From Halomicrobium sp. LC1Hm (GTDB lineage: Archaea; Halobacteriota; Halobacteria; Halobacteriales; Haloarculaceae): a stretch of 64,000 nucleotides of DNA. This document shows positions 1 through 9,262 of the stretch, one piece after another (the stretch's first letter is position 1; the number at the start of each line of letters is the position of its first letter). The position numbers and the translations under genes were made by a program. Location of the stretch: positions 2,604,001-2,668,000 of the forward strand of contig NZ_CP044129.1 of assembly GCF_009617995.1 (NCBI RefSeq), in the 5' to 3' direction. The notes beneath the pieces were generated by a model. That model searched no databases and had not been told where the DNA came from. It was given only the letters and a program-made list of their open reading frames with translations.

Positions 1-89
1 TGTAACAGTGTGACACACTCAAATATAAGTCCGTCGCCCCGCGGCGGCGCTGGCCAGTGAGGTGAAAAACAGAGAAGCGTCGGCGTCAG

Positions 90-752
90 TTAGAGGCTGA
101 CCGCAGATTTCCCGGAGAGGGATTCGGGCACGACCAGCGTCGCCGTCGTCTCGCCGCCGGCCTGCGTGTTCAGCTTGATCGTCGCGGTCGACCCTTCGTC
201 GAGGTCGGCCTGCACGAGGTCAGCGTCGTCGAGGTTCCCGTCTTGATTGTTCGTCGAGTCGGTCTGGAACTTCATCGTCGCGCGGTCGGCCGGGTCGTTC
301 AGGACGTTACTGTTGCCGATCGAGTTGTCGTCGTCCTGGAACGTCGAGGTGACGAACGCCGCGTCACCGGACGTGCCGCCGCCTTCGGTCAGTGCTTGCT
401 TACTCACCACGTCGAAGGTCCCGTCGGAGGAGACCCACTGTGCCGTCGTCGTCGTCAAGTCCACGTTGTCTGCACCGGGTGCCTTCTTGACGGTCAGTTC
501 CACCGTCGTCACCTCGTCACCGTTGTCGTCGACGATGTCACTCCCGACGGCGTTGACCACTTGTAGTCGGTTCGTGACCTGCGCACTGGACTGTTCACCG
601 CTCTCTTCGGCACTGGACTGCAGGAACCCGGCGGTGTTGATCAGCACACCGGCGGCGATCGCCGCGACCAGGACCATCGCGATGAACACGATCAGCGTCC
701 CGATCCCGACCTGCCCGCGGTCGTTCTCGTCGTCGTCGAATAGTTCGATCAT
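90..752 (-). CDS. Archaellin (archaeal flagellin)
   Basis: This 220-residue protein is the structural subunit of the archaellum filament. After a short charged leader ending in DRGQVGIGT, where prepilin peptidase cleaves after the G of the RGQ-type site, comes a hydrophobic helix (about residues 17-45) that packs the filament core. The rest is a Thr/Asp/Gly-rich surface domain with several N-x-S/T sequons. Length and N-terminal signature match haloarchaeal FlaB/FlgA. A TATA-like TTATTA lies near 815-822, which implies a short untranslated leader. It stands alone here next to the chemotaxis genes; more archaellin genes could lie beyond the left edge. The family call is firm; the paralogue number cannot be set. 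Confidence 0.95.
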   Translation of the reverse strand: MIELFDDDENDRGQVGIGTLIVFIAMVLVAAIAAGVLINTAGFLQSSAEESGEQSSAQVTNRLQVVNAVGSDIVDDNGDEVTTVELTVKKAPGADNVDLTTTTAQWVSSDGTFDVVSKQALTEGGGTSGDAAFVTSTFQDDDNSIGNSNVLNDPADRATMKFQTDSTNNQDGNLDDADLVQADLDEGSTATIKLNTQAGGETTATLVVPESLSGKSAVSL

Positions 753-965
753 GGTTGTGTCGTGTCCCGAGTGCGAGCACTCCGGACGCTACCAGAATGT
801 GATCACTACCCGGTAATAAGGCTAGTCCGCCAATTATCACAGTTGAAACGGACATCTCCAGGCGAAACAGCCGATTTCACGAGTGAGAAATTCGGAAAGG
901 AACCGGGTAGAAACGGCGTTTTCCGGATCGATCCGGAAATCGAAGCACGAGCCACGACAGAGCGG

Positions 966-1250
966 TCAGCTGTCGTAGGCGACGAGACTGTACATCACGA
1001 ACAGGAACCCGAACGTCGTCAGTCCGCTGTTGACCAGCAGGAGAGACCGGACGCCCTCGAAGTTGTTGACGAACGCACTGATCATCGTCGCGGCCGCACC
1101 GGCGACCGCCAGCGCGAACCCCAGCGAGAGGTGCAACATCGCGTCACGGGACGTCTGGACGTACGCACGCATAGCCATCCCGACCATCGTGAGTCCGGCG
1201 ACGACGAAGACGAGCGTAGAGATAGCGTACAGGAGTTCTATCATCGGCAC
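966..1250 (-). CDS. Small membrane protein, DUF7521-like
   Basis: A 94-residue protein made almost entirely of three hydrophobic segments (about residues 5-27, 41-62 and 71-91) joined by short polar loops. It has no catalytic motif. It resembles the small haloarchaeal membrane proteins that are usually encoded beside a winged-helix regulator, and such a regulator is the next gene on the same strand. A TATA-like TTTATTAG sits about 25-33 bases before the ATG, which fits a leaderless transcript of its own. Its position between archaellin and the chemotaxis genes does not establish a role in motility. Function is unknown. Confidence 0.75.
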   Translation of the reverse strand: MPMIELLYAISTLVFVVAGLTMVGMAMRAYVQTSRDAMLHLSLGFALAVAGAAATMISAFVNNFEGVRSLLLVNSGLTTFGFLFVMYSLVAYDS

Positions 1251-1351
1251 TAACGCACGCTATTCCGTTCCCGCTAATAAATCCATCTTCGAAAATATTG
1301 TTGCTGATAATCGGATGTGGTCGTGATAACTGACCGCTCGCGCGTGCGTGA

Positions 1352-1687
1352 TTATCCCTCTGAGAGGGTCCGCCAGGCCTCGTCGAGTTTGTTGGTCACT
1401 TCCGACCGGTCCTCGACGTGGACGGAGAGCTCGTCGTCGAAATCGACGGTAACCTCGTCGACAGAGCGGCGATAGACCTTGATCCGACGACGGTCGTCAG
1501 AGAGAATGTTGTCGTGCAGTTCGAGCAGGTCGTGTTCGGTCAGCTCGTCGATCCGGCGGTAGCACGTCGCGATCGGGATTCCCAGCTCGTCGCTGAGTTC
1601 CTGGGCAGACGCGGGCTCGTCCGTGGCATCCAAGATCTCTGCGCTGTATTTGTTCCCCAGCGTTTGCAGAATATCCACTGAAGCCAT
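1352..1687 (-). CDS. Winged helix-turn-helix transcriptional regulator
   Basis: A 111-residue DNA-binding protein. Residues about 8-70 form an ArsR/TrmB-like winged helix: a first helix around LGNKYSAEIL, the helix-turn-helix around SAQELSDELGIPIATCYRRI, and a wing around residues 55-70. The C-terminal 40 residues are acidic and could dimerise. No metal or ligand site is visible. It lies directly upstream of the DUF7521-like membrane gene on the same strand, a recurrent haloarchaeal pairing, so membrane-linked sensing or local regulation is plausible. A TATA-like TTTATAAT lies about 29 bases before the ATG. Confidence 0.8.
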   Translation of the reverse strand: MASVDILQTLGNKYSAEILDATDEPASAQELSDELGIPIATCYRRIDELTEHDLLELHDNILSDDRRRIKVYRRSVDEVTVDFDDELSVHVEDRSEVTNKLDEAWRTLSEG

Positions 1688-1835
1688 CGGTTATCAAATA
1701 ATATATTCTGTCGATTATAAAGCTATCGCCCGTGATACTGGCCGATATCGATCGAATTTCGCCGAAGTTCCGATCGCCGAGGAGCGCGAAAAACCGCCGC
1801 AGTACTGCGTTTTTGTCGATAATAATAGCGACTGG

Positions 1836-2561
1836 TCAGATCGGAGAGTCCTCTTCGCTCATCATCGAGAACGCGCTGGCGTTTTCGTGGACCTTGATAC
1901 CACCCCACGAGATCTCCATGGGGTAGATGTCCGTCTCGATGTCCTGTTTGCGCATCTTCGCGACCCAGACGTACCGGTTGACGCCGGTGTCGGTCGGCGT
2001 CTGAATCAGGTAGATGTTGCCGTCGGTGAGGTAGTTCTCCAGGCCGATGTCCGTGTCGGGGAACACCGCACCCTGTTCGTTGGTGAGGAGACTCGTCAGG
2101 TTGTTGTTGTTGAGGATGTCCGTGAACTTCAGCAGGTACGTGCGCTTTTCTTTCTCGTTTTCGAAGAACAGCTCGAACATCGTCAACGAGTCGAGCACCA
2201 GTCGGTCGTACTTGTCGTCTTCGAGGTCGTCGAGGAGCAGTTCCAGAGAGGAAGAGAAGTCGTTCTCCCGAAGCAAGACCTGCTTGTCGTACACCTTGAT
2301 GTCGCCGTTCTCGACGAATTCGGGCCACTTGTCGAAGCCGATCGACTCCGCGGCCTCTCTGAGGTCGGATTCGTTTTCTTCGAAGGAGAGATAGATCCCT
2401 TTCTCGTCGAACTGCTCGACGCCGTTGTAGATGTACTGGAGGCCGAGAATCGACTTCCCGGCACCGGGGTTCCCACTCACCAGCGTCGTCGAGTTCGTGA
2501 CGATGCCACCGTTCAGAATTGCGTCGAGGCCGTCGATACCTGTCTTTGTGAGTTCGATCAT
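1836..2561 (-). CDS. KaiC-like RecA-superfamily ATPase
   Basis: A 241-residue single-domain ATPase of the KaiC/RadA family. The Walker A motif GNPGAGKS is at about residues 30-37, the catalytic glutamates of the FEE motif near residue 61, and a Walker B segment (RLVLDS) near residue 137. Two-domain KaiC proteins are about twice as long; this size matches archaeal single-domain KaiC homologues and FlaH-like proteins. It sits between archaellin and cheW, so a signalling or archaellum-associated role is possible. It lacks other archaellum genes beside it, so I do not call it FlaH. Its substrate is unknown. Confidence 0.85.
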   Translation of the reverse strand: MIELTKTGIDGLDAILNGGIVTNSTTLVSGNPGAGKSILGLQYIYNGVEQFDEKGIYLSFEENESDLREAAESIGFDKWPEFVENGDIKVYDKQVLLRENDFSSSLELLLDDLEDDKYDRLVLDSLTMFELFFENEKEKRTYLLKFTDILNNNNLTSLLTNEQGAVFPDTDIGLENYLTDGNIYLIQTPTDTGVNRYVWVAKMRKQDIETDIYPMEISWGGIKVHENASAFSMMSEEDSPI

Positions 2562-2633
2562 TGTTGCTGTATCCGGGGATAGCGGTGCGGAATTGCGTTG
2601 AAATCTCGGGGCTGAGTAAAAAAGTCTTGCTCC

Positions 2634-3059
2634 CTAATTCGAGTGGACGACCCGGGGATCGACCCAGATGACGAAGTCGTCCTCGCGCTTGACGACGCCG
2701 CGAATCGACCCGTCGCTGTCGGCGGCCGGCGAGTCGTCGACCTGGTCGTCGGAGATCTGGACCACCTGATCGACTTCGTCGACGAGCCAGCCGGCGGCGC
2801 TCTGGTCTTCGATGATCTCCGGATCGAAGACGATGATCCGCTGTTCTGCGCCGCTATCGCCGATCCCGAACACCGATTTGGGGTTCACGATCGACGTGGT
2901 TCGCCCGCGCAGGTCCATCACACCTTCGACGTGGCGGGGCGCGTTCGGGACTGTCGTCAGGTCGCCCACGTCGACGATCTCCGTGACGTAGTCGATGCTG
3001 ACGCAGTACGTCTCTTCGCCCAGTTCGAATTCGAGTACTTGACCTTCTGTTGTTGACAT
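2634..3059 (-). CDS. cheW: Chemotaxis adaptor CheW
   Basis: A 141-residue CheW-domain protein that couples membrane transducers to the kinase CheA. It shows the expected two-lobed SH3-like pattern, with VEGVMDLRGRTTSIVN around residues 44-60, the usual receptor/kinase contact surface. The ATG at 3059 was chosen because the protein from MSTTEGQ has normal CheW length; an in-frame ATG at 3185 would add 42 residues without CheW character and would run into the intergenic promoter zone. It is divergent from the cheB operon across about 180 bp. Confidence 0.95.
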   Translation of the reverse strand: MSTTEGQVLEFELGEETYCVSIDYVTEIVDVGDLTTVPNAPRHVEGVMDLRGRTTSIVNPKSVFGIGDSGAEQRIIVFDPEIIEDQSAAGWLVDEVDQVVQISDDQVDDSPAADSDGSIRGVVKREDDFVIWVDPRVVHSN

Positions 3060-3238
3060 GCCTGACGACTCCCGGTTACGAGTACCGAGCCGATACGCCG
3101 ACTTAAGCCTGCCCTCTGTGCTATCAAAGTTGATTACGTGGGCGGAGTCTTTATTTTGGTGCCACGCCCGCCTTTCAGGTAGCAATGGATCTGGCTCGAC
3201 TGCGAACTATCGTCGACGTGCGCGGGCACGGGTGACCG

Positions 3239-4315
3239 ATGGCCGGTAGTACACCCCGCGCCGTCGTCGCAGACGACTCTCACTTCATGCGTAGTGTCAT
3301 CTCCGACATCCTGAACGAGGGTGGTGTCGACGTCGTCGCGGAGGCCAAAAACGGTCGCGAGGCGGTCGCGCTCGTCGACGAACACCGGCCGGACGTCGTG
3401 ACCATGGACGTGGAAATGCCCGAGATGGACGGCATCAGTGCCGTCGAACAGATCATGGAACAGTGCCCGACGCCGGTCCTGATGCTGTCGGCTCACACGG
3501 ACGAGAACGCGGACGTGACCTTCGAGGCGCTCGACGTGGGTGCGGTCGACTTCTTCACCAAACCCGGCGGTGAGGTCTCGATGGAGATGTCGCGGCTGAA
3601 AGATCAGCTCCTCGAGATGGTCCTGTCCGTGGCCGACGTGGACGTGTCGGGCACGTCGGGACGGACGCCGACAGCGTCGCCGGATCGGTCGCCCACCAGT
3701 ACGCCGGAGGCGGTCGCGGACGACTACGAGGCGGACCCGACGTTGATCATCGGCTCCTCGACGGGCGGCCCGAAGATGGTCGAGTCCGTCCTCTCGGAGT
3801 TGCCCCTGGCGGCGGACTTCCGGGTGCTGGTCGTCCAGCACATGCCGGGCGGTTTCACCGGACGGTTCGCGCACCGAATCGACGCCCGGAGCGACTACGA
3901 CGTACGGGAAGCCAAAGACGGTGACCGCATCGCGGGCGGCGAGGCGTTGATCGCGGCCGGCGACTACCACCTGCGGGTCAAGAACTACCGGAACGGCCGG
4001 CTGCGGGTCAAGCTGTCGGACGACCCACCGGTCAACAGCGTCCGACCGGCCGTCGACGTGACCATGGAGACGGCCGCGGACGTGATCGACGACCCGCTGG
4101 TGGGGGTGATCCTCACCGGGATGGGCAACGACGGTGCAGCGGGTATCGAGCGGATCAAGGCGGCCGGCGGGCGGACGATCGCACAGGACGAGGCCACGTC
4201 GGCGGTCTACGGAATGCCACAGCGAGCGGCCGAGACGGGCTGTGTCGACAGCATCCTGCCGATCGAGGAGATCCCGGCAGGTATCGTCGAGACGATCAAA
4301 CGAGAGGTGACATAA
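3239..4315 (+). CDS. cheB: Protein-glutamate methylesterase CheB
   Basis: A 358-residue response regulator-methylesterase that removes methyl groups from transducers and can deamidate glutamines. The receiver domain spans about residues 5-120, with the acidic pair DD at 12-13 and the phosphoacceptor Asp in TMDVEMP near residue 57. A linker leads to the esterase domain (about 165-355), with the Ser of GSSTGGP, the His of VVQHMPGG and the Asp of LTGMGNDG as the catalytic triad. It is the first gene of the rightward che operon; its stop lies one base before the cheA start, and an AGGTGA ribosome-binding site for cheA lies inside its last codons. Confidence 0.97.
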   Translation: MAGSTPRAVVADDSHFMRSVISDILNEGGVDVVAEAKNGREAVALVDEHRPDVVTMDVEMPEMDGISAVEQIMEQCPTPVLMLSAHTDENADVTFEALDVGAVDFFTKPGGEVSMEMSRLKDQLLEMVLSVADVDVSGTSGRTPTASPDRSPTSTPEAVADDYEADPTLIIGSSTGGPKMVESVLSELPLAADFRVLVVQHMPGGFTGRFAHRIDARSDYDVREAKDGDRIAGGEALIAAGDYHLRVKNYRNGRLRVKLSDDPPVNSVRPAVDVTMETAADVIDDPLVGVILTGMGNDGAAGIERIKAAGGRTIAQDEATSAVYGMPQRAAETGCVDSILPIEEIPAGIVETIKREVT

Positions 4316-4316
4316 C

Positions 4317-6266
4317 ATGAACGATCAGTACCTCGATGCGTTTATTCGAGAGAGCGAAGAGGCGATCACGGAACTGAACAACTCCCTGCTGGATCTGGAG
4401 TCGGATCCGGAAGACACGGAAGCGATGGAGTCCATCTTCCGGACGGCACACACGCTGAAGGGGAACTTCGGCGCGATGGGGTTCGACGACGCGTCGTCGC
4501 TGGCCCACGCTATCGAGGACCTCCTGGACGAGATGCGGGACGGCAACATGCCCGTCACGCCGGACGTGATGGACCTGATCTTCGCGGGCGTGGACAAGAT
4601 AGAGGCCATCGTCAGCGAGATCGAAGAACACGGCGAGTCCCGGACCGACGTAGACGAGATCGTCGACGACCTCCGAACGGTCCTCGAAGAGGGCGTCGAC
4701 GCCGCCGAGAGCCCGGCCGACGACACGGGCGGTTCGGACGAGACTGTCGACGACCAGACCGACACGGACTCGTCCGAGGACGAAGACGTTCCCGTCGAGA
4801 CGAACATCAGTCCCGACACGGCCGACGACAGCGTCATCGCCGCGGAGATCGACATCGGCGACTCCGACATGCTGGGCGTCGACGCGATGCTGGCGATCGA
4901 GGCCGTCGAGGACTACTTCGAGGTGCTCGATGCCGCTCCGCAGCGCGAAGCCGTCGAAGACGGGGAGTTCAGCGACACGTTCACCCTCTACCTCGACGCC
5001 GAAGACCCCGGGACCGTCGACAACACGCTCTCCGGGATCGGCAAGATCGAGAGCGCGGAGACGGCGGACGTGACCGACGCGCTCAGCGAGAAAAGCGGGA
5101 GCACCAGCGACGAGACCGAACACAAGGTCGACGAGATCAAGTCCGTCCGCGTCGACGTCGACCAGCTCGACGACCTCCACGGACTCGTCGAGCAGCTGGT
5201 GACCAGCCGGATCAAACTCCGCCGTGCCGTCGAACAGGACGACCTCGACGGGGCCGGCGAGAACCTCAACGAGCTGGACAAGATCACGGCGAACCTCCAG
5301 AACACCGTGATGGACATGCGCCTGATCCCGCTGAAGAAGGTCGTCGGGAAGTTCCCGCGGCTGGTTCGGGACCTCTCGCGGGATCTGGGCAAGGAGGTCG
5401 ACTTCGAGATCGAGGGCGAAGACATCGAACTCGACCGGACGATCCTCACGGAGATCTCCGACCCGCTGATGCACATCCTGCGAAACTCCGTCGACCACGG
5501 GATCGAGCCCCCGGAGGTCCGCGAGGAGAAGGGCAAGCCACGCACGGGCTCGGTCGAGCTCAGGGCCTCCCGCGAGCGCGATCACGTCATCATCCAGGTC
5601 GAGGACGACGGGGCCGGTCTCGACGTCGAGGCGATCAGAGACAAGGCCATCGAGAAGGGCGTCCGTTCGCCCGAAGAGCTAGAGGCGATGGACGACTCCT
5701 CGATCTACGACCTGGTCTTTCACCCCGGCTTCTCGACGGCCGACGAAGTCACCGACACGAGCGGCCGCGGCGTCGGCATGGACGTGGTCCACGACACAGT
5801 CACACAGCTGGATGGCTCGGTCAACGTCGAGTCGACGCCGGGCGAGGGGACGACGGTGTCGCTTCGCCTGCCGGTGACGATGGCGATCGTCAAGGTGCTG
5901 TTCGTCGAGGTCGGCGACGAGGAGTACGGGATCCCGCTGAAGAACGTCGACGAGATCACCCGGGCCGACGACCGCAAGCAGGTCAACGGCAAGGACGTGA
6001 TCAAACACAACGACGAGATCTACCCGATCATTCAGCTGGGCGAGACGTTCGACGTACCCGGTGAGACCGCCAACGGCGACGGGATGCTCGTCCGCGTCCG
6101 GGAGTCCGAGCGCCAGGTCGCGTTGCACTGTGACTCGGTCAACAGCCAGGAGGAAGTCGTCGTCAAACCGCTGGAAGGGATTCTCAGCGGGACCCCCGGC
6201 CTGTCGGGGACCGCGGTGCTCGGCGACGGAAACATCGTCCACATCCTCGACGTGGTGACGCTATGA
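4317..6266 (+). CDS. cheA: Chemotaxis histidine kinase CheA
   Basis: A 649-residue kinase that autophosphorylates and passes phosphate to CheY and CheB. The P1 domain carries the phospho-accepting His45 in AHTLKGN. An acidic linker and a divergent P2 region follow (about 170-255), then the P3 dimerisation helices (about 265-335). The P4 ATPase has an N box (ILRNSVDHGIEP), a G1 box (EDDGAGLD) and a G2 box (SGRGVGMDVV), and the P5 CheW-like domain fills about 515-649. All key residues are present. Translation is probably coupled to cheB through AGGTGA about seven bases upstream of the ATG. Confidence 0.98.
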   Translation: MNDQYLDAFIRESEEAITELNNSLLDLESDPEDTEAMESIFRTAHTLKGNFGAMGFDDASSLAHAIEDLLDEMRDGNMPVTPDVMDLIFAGVDKIEAIVSEIEEHGESRTDVDEIVDDLRTVLEEGVDAAESPADDTGGSDETVDDQTDTDSSEDEDVPVETNISPDTADDSVIAAEIDIGDSDMLGVDAMLAIEAVEDYFEVLDAAPQREAVEDGEFSDTFTLYLDAEDPGTVDNTLSGIGKIESAETADVTDALSEKSGSTSDETEHKVDEIKSVRVDVDQLDDLHGLVEQLVTSRIKLRRAVEQDDLDGAGENLNELDKITANLQNTVMDMRLIPLKKVVGKFPRLVRDLSRDLGKEVDFEIEGEDIELDRTILTEISDPLMHILRNSVDHGIEPPEVREEKGKPRTGSVELRASRERDHVIIQVEDDGAGLDVEAIRDKAIEKGVRSPEELEAMDDSSIYDLVFHPGFSTADEVTDTSGRGVGMDVVHDTVTQLDGSVNVESTPGEGTTVSLRLPVTMAIVKVLFVEVGDEEYGIPLKNVDEITRADDRKQVNGKDVIKHNDEIYPIIQLGETFDVPGETANGDGMLVRVRESERQVALHCDSVNSQEEVVVKPLEGILSGTPGLSGTAVLGDGNIVHILDVVTL

Positions 6267-6279
6267 CGAGGGCAGTTCG

Positions 6280-7089
6280 ATGAGCCAGGGCGACCAGCGC
6301 CAGTTTCAGGAGCTGCTGGAGTTCATCGGTGCCGAGATGGACTTCGAGTCGGGGTTCTACAACGACGCGTACCTCGATCGCCGCATCACGGCTCGGATGC
6401 GCCGGACAGACATCGACAGCTACCGCGAGTACCAGCGGCGACTGGAGCGCGACGACGACGAGCGAGCGGCGCTGCTCGACTCGCTGTCGATCAACGTCAC
6501 CGGCTTCTTCCGCAACCCAGAAGCCTGGGAGAGCCTCCGGAGCGTCCTCCGGGATTTGACCGACCAGCACCGCCGCGTGAACCTCTGGAGTGCGCCCTGT
6601 GCCGACGGTCGAGAGCCGTACTCCGCGGCGATGCTCGCGCTGGACGACCCGCAAGTCGACGACCGGTCGATCTCGATACTGGGGACCGACATCAACGAGG
6701 ACATCCTCCGGGCGGCACGCGAGGGCACCTACGAGACCTCACACACCACGGACATCGCAGACGAGCTCGCCCCCCTCGACGACTACAGCGAGTACATCGA
6801 GCGCGAGGGCGACTCGTTTCGCATCCGGAAGCCCGTCAGCGACATGGTCGAGTTCGAGCAACACGACCTCATCCGGGGCGCGTCGAAGCGGGACTTCGAC
6901 CTCGTGTTCTGTCGGAACCTCCTGATCTACATCGACGGCGAGTACAAGGTGCCGATCTTCGAGACGATCGAGGAATCGCTGCGTGAGGGTGGCTACCTGA
7001 TGATCGGGATGACAGAGACGCTGCCGACCGCCTGCCGAGACAGCTTCGAGGCGGTCGACAAGCAACACCGCATCTACCGGAAGGTATGA
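6280..7089 (+). CDS. cheR: Chemotaxis protein methyltransferase CheR
   Basis: A 269-residue S-adenosylmethionine-dependent methyltransferase that methylates glutamates on transducers, opposing CheB. The N-terminal helical domain is followed by the conserved NVTGFFRNPE segment (about residue 70). The cofactor-binding region reads WSAPCADGREPYS, where bacterial CheR normally has WSAGCSTGEEPYS. The CRNLLIYID motif lies near residue 210. It starts 13 bases after cheA, and its stop overlaps the start of the HEAT-repeat gene as ATGA, so the genes are co-transcribed. Confidence 0.96.
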   Translation: MSQGDQRQFQELLEFIGAEMDFESGFYNDAYLDRRITARMRRTDIDSYREYQRRLERDDDERAALLDSLSINVTGFFRNPEAWESLRSVLRDLTDQHRRVNLWSAPCADGREPYSAAMLALDDPQVDDRSISILGTDINEDILRAAREGTYETSHTTDIADELAPLDDYSEYIEREGDSFRIRKPVSDMVEFEQHDLIRGASKRDFDLVFCRNLLIYIDGEYKVPIFETIEESLREGGYLMIGMTETLPTACRDSFEAVDKQHRIYRKV

Positions 7090-8312
7090 GCCTCTACCAG
7101 CTGGAACGGGACGGCGAGGTACAGGAGATCATCCGGACACTCCGGGAGTCGGACAACCCGAAGGTCAGAGCGCGGGCGGCGGAGCTACTCGGGAACTTCC
7201 CGAACCACGACGACCGGCGGGACGTGGTCAACGCCCTCGTCGAGGCGGCCCAGGGCGAGGACAGTCGGATCGCAGCGACGGCCGTCGACTCGCTGGACGA
7301 GCTGGGCGGAGACGCGATCGAGCAGCTGATCGCCGACATGGCCGGCGTCGACTTCGGCGACGACGGGGCCGAGTGGGTCCGCGCGAAGGCGTTCACACAG
7401 GCCCTCGACGAGGACGTGCCCGAACTCAGGATGGCGGCGGCCAACGGCCTCGGCCAGCTCGAACAGGCGGATACGGTCGGTCCGCTGTCGAACTGCTTCG
7501 ACGACGACGATCCGCGCGTTCGGGCGCGGGCCGCGCGGGCCTGTGGGAAGATCGGCGATCCACGGGCGGTCGACCCGCTCGAATCCCTGCTCCGGGATCC
7601 GAAGGCGGCCGTCCGCAGGGAGGCCGCCGACGCGCTGGGCTCGATCGGGAACCGGCAGGCGCTCCAGGCGCTGCTCCCGCTGTACGAGGACGACAACGAG
7701 CGCGTCCGACGGATCGCCGTCGGAGCCTTCGGCAACTTCGGCAACGACCGGCCGGTCGACTACCTCGTCGAGTCGCTCACCGACGACTCGCCCGGCGTCC
7801 GCCAGACCGCCGTCTACTCGCTGATCGAACTGCTCTCGAACGTCCCGACAGAGCAGAGCCACGAGATCCGGGACACCGTCGTCGAGCGACTCTCCTCGAC
7901 CGACGACCGCAGCGTGGTCGTGCCGCTGGTCGAGATCCTCGAAGAGAGTACACAGAGCGCCCAGCGGCGCAACACCGCGTGGCTGCTGGGCCGGGTCACC
8001 GGCGAGCAAGAGCGCGTGCGCGTCATCGAGTCGCTGATCGACGCGCTACACGAGGACGATCAGATGCTCCGGCAGTTCGCCGCGACCAGCCTGGCCGAGA
8101 TCGACGGCGACGACGTGGAGCGGCGGCTCCTGTCGGTCGTCGAGGACGAGCAGGTCGACCCCGACGTGCGCGCACAGGCGATCTTCACGCTCGGGAAGGT
8201 CGGGAGCGAGCGCTCGCGCAAGACCCTGGACCGAATCATCGACCACACCGAGAACGAGACGATCCGCAAGCGAGCGTTCTCGGCGATCTCCAAGCTCGGC
8301 GGCCGACGATGA
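7086..8312 (+). CDS. HEAT-repeat protein of the archaeal che cluster
   Basis: A 408-residue protein composed of about twelve HEAT/PBS-lyase-type repeats of roughly 30 residues, visible as the recurring pattern VRARAARACGKIGDPRA and variants along the whole chain. Such solenoids are protein-protein scaffolds; no lyase chemistry is implied. A HEAT-repeat gene in this position, next to two cheF genes, is known from the Halobacterium salinarum che region, where the encoded protein was reported among archaea-specific taxis components. Overlap with cheR and 70-base spacing to cheF support membership of this operon. Confidence 0.9.
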   Translation: MSLYQLERDGEVQEIIRTLRESDNPKVRARAAELLGNFPNHDDRRDVVNALVEAAQGEDSRIAATAVDSLDELGGDAIEQLIADMAGVDFGDDGAEWVRAKAFTQALDEDVPELRMAAANGLGQLEQADTVGPLSNCFDDDDPRVRARAARACGKIGDPRAVDPLESLLRDPKAAVRREAADALGSIGNRQALQALLPLYEDDNERVRRIAVGAFGNFGNDRPVDYLVESLTDDSPGVRQTAVYSLIELLSNVPTEQSHEIRDTVVERLSSTDDRSVVVPLVEILEESTQSAQRRNTAWLLGRVTGEQERVRVIESLIDALHEDDQMLRQFAATSLAEIDGDDVERRLLSVVEDEQVDPDVRAQAIFTLGKVGSERSRKTLDRIIDHTENETIRKRAFSAISKLGGRR

Positions 8313-8382
8313 ACGCGAGGGCATCGTCTCGAACGCGGAGATCGACAGACCGATACCGGCCGAAGACGACGGGAGAGACGGG

Positions 8383-9246
8383 ATGAGCGACGGCGAACAG
8401 AAGCTGGCCGACGCCAAGGGGAAGTTCGTCCAGGTCGTCAAGGACGGCCGCAAGCGCAACGACATCGACTGGCGAGCGGGCCGGATCATCCTCTCGAACA
8501 AGCGACTGGTACTCGTCAGCAACGAGGGCAAGCGGACCATCCCGCTCTCGAAGATCGCCTCGATCACGGGCCGCGACAACGTCAACAAGGCCATCGCGAA
8601 GGTGTCGGGCTATCTCTCCTTGCAGGTCGGACCGAACGTCACGCTGATCGCCCCACAAGACATCGAGGCGTTCGAGGCGAAGCTGTACAGCGCGCTGCTG
8701 GACCAGACCGTCGTCCTCGTGAAGCACCCGGCCGTCGAGGGCGGCGTCGTCCGGGACACAGAGTGGGAGAAAGGACGGCTCAAGATCGACGGCGACAGCG
8801 TCGACCTCGCGATCGCGTCTGGCTCGTTCGTCGAGCTAGAGGTCGAAGACGTGGGCAGCGCCGAACTGGAGACGAAGACGGTGATGGACAGCCAGCGCCG
8901 CGTCGCCGAGATCGAACACACGATCGAGGGGACCAGCGTCGAGACCCACGTCTCGGGCTCGAAGAGCGACGTCTCCGTGCTCGCCTCGTTCGTGCGACGG
9001 GGCGAGCAGGCCGGCGAGGTCGACGTGGAGCTCAGCAAGGAGGAAAACGAGGTCTTGATGGCGCTGTACACCGGCGTCTCCCCGTTCCAGATCCCCGACT
9101 TCGTCGGCATGGAGATCGAACAGGTCGAGGAGATTTACGACCGGCTCATCGAGTACGGTATTCTGGAGCCGGTTCGGACTCGCCGCGAGGTCCAGCTAGA
9201 GGCCCGTGGCCGCTCGATCGCTGGCGAAGCCGTCGACGATCAGTGA
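8383..9246 (+). CDS. cheF: Archaeal chemotaxis adaptor CheF
   Basis: A 287-residue CheF-family protein (former DUF439). CheF is archaea-specific and links the chemotaxis system (CheY, CheD, CheC) to the archaellum motor. The N-terminal two-thirds are beta-rich, with a PH-like look (RIILSNKRLVLVSNEGKRTI at about residues 29-48). The C-terminal 70 residues look like a winged helix (DVELSKEENEVLMALYTGVS through EPVRTRREVQLEARG). It is the last gene of the rightward che operon. Its TGA is only twelve bases from the stop of the convergent second cheF. Confidence 0.92.
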   Translation: MSDGEQKLADAKGKFVQVVKDGRKRNDIDWRAGRIILSNKRLVLVSNEGKRTIPLSKIASITGRDNVNKAIAKVSGYLSLQVGPNVTLIAPQDIEAFEAKLYSALLDQTVVLVKHPAVEGGVVRDTEWEKGRLKIDGDSVDLAIASGSFVELEVEDVGSAELETKTVMDSQRRVAEIEHTIEGTSVETHVSGSKSDVSVLASFVRRGEQAGEVDVELSKEENEVLMALYTGVSPFQIPDFVGMEIEQVEEIYDRLIEYGILEPVRTRREVQLEARGRSIAGEAVDDQ

Positions 9247-9262
9247 GAGCCGGCAGTATCAG
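9245..9262. repeat. Half copy of the dispersed palindromic element
   Basis: The whole intergenic space between the two convergent cheF genes is twelve bases, within the string GAGCCGGCAGTATCAG. This equals one terminus of the longer element seen at 21802, 41346, 43391 and 52806. Its TATCA end is the stop codon of the second cheF. Because only one arm is present, this could be a decayed copy or a minimal 3'-end motif. Confidence 0.45.

Noticed and set aside
3060-3185. Upstream start of cheW
   Set aside because: The added 42 residues lack CheW character and would occupy the divergent promoter region.
4296-5585. Long leftward reading frame of 429 codons opposite cheA
   Set aside because: It is the antisense shadow of a gene with all CheA motifs; high GC keeps antisense frames free of stops. 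It has no motif and no promoter of its own.
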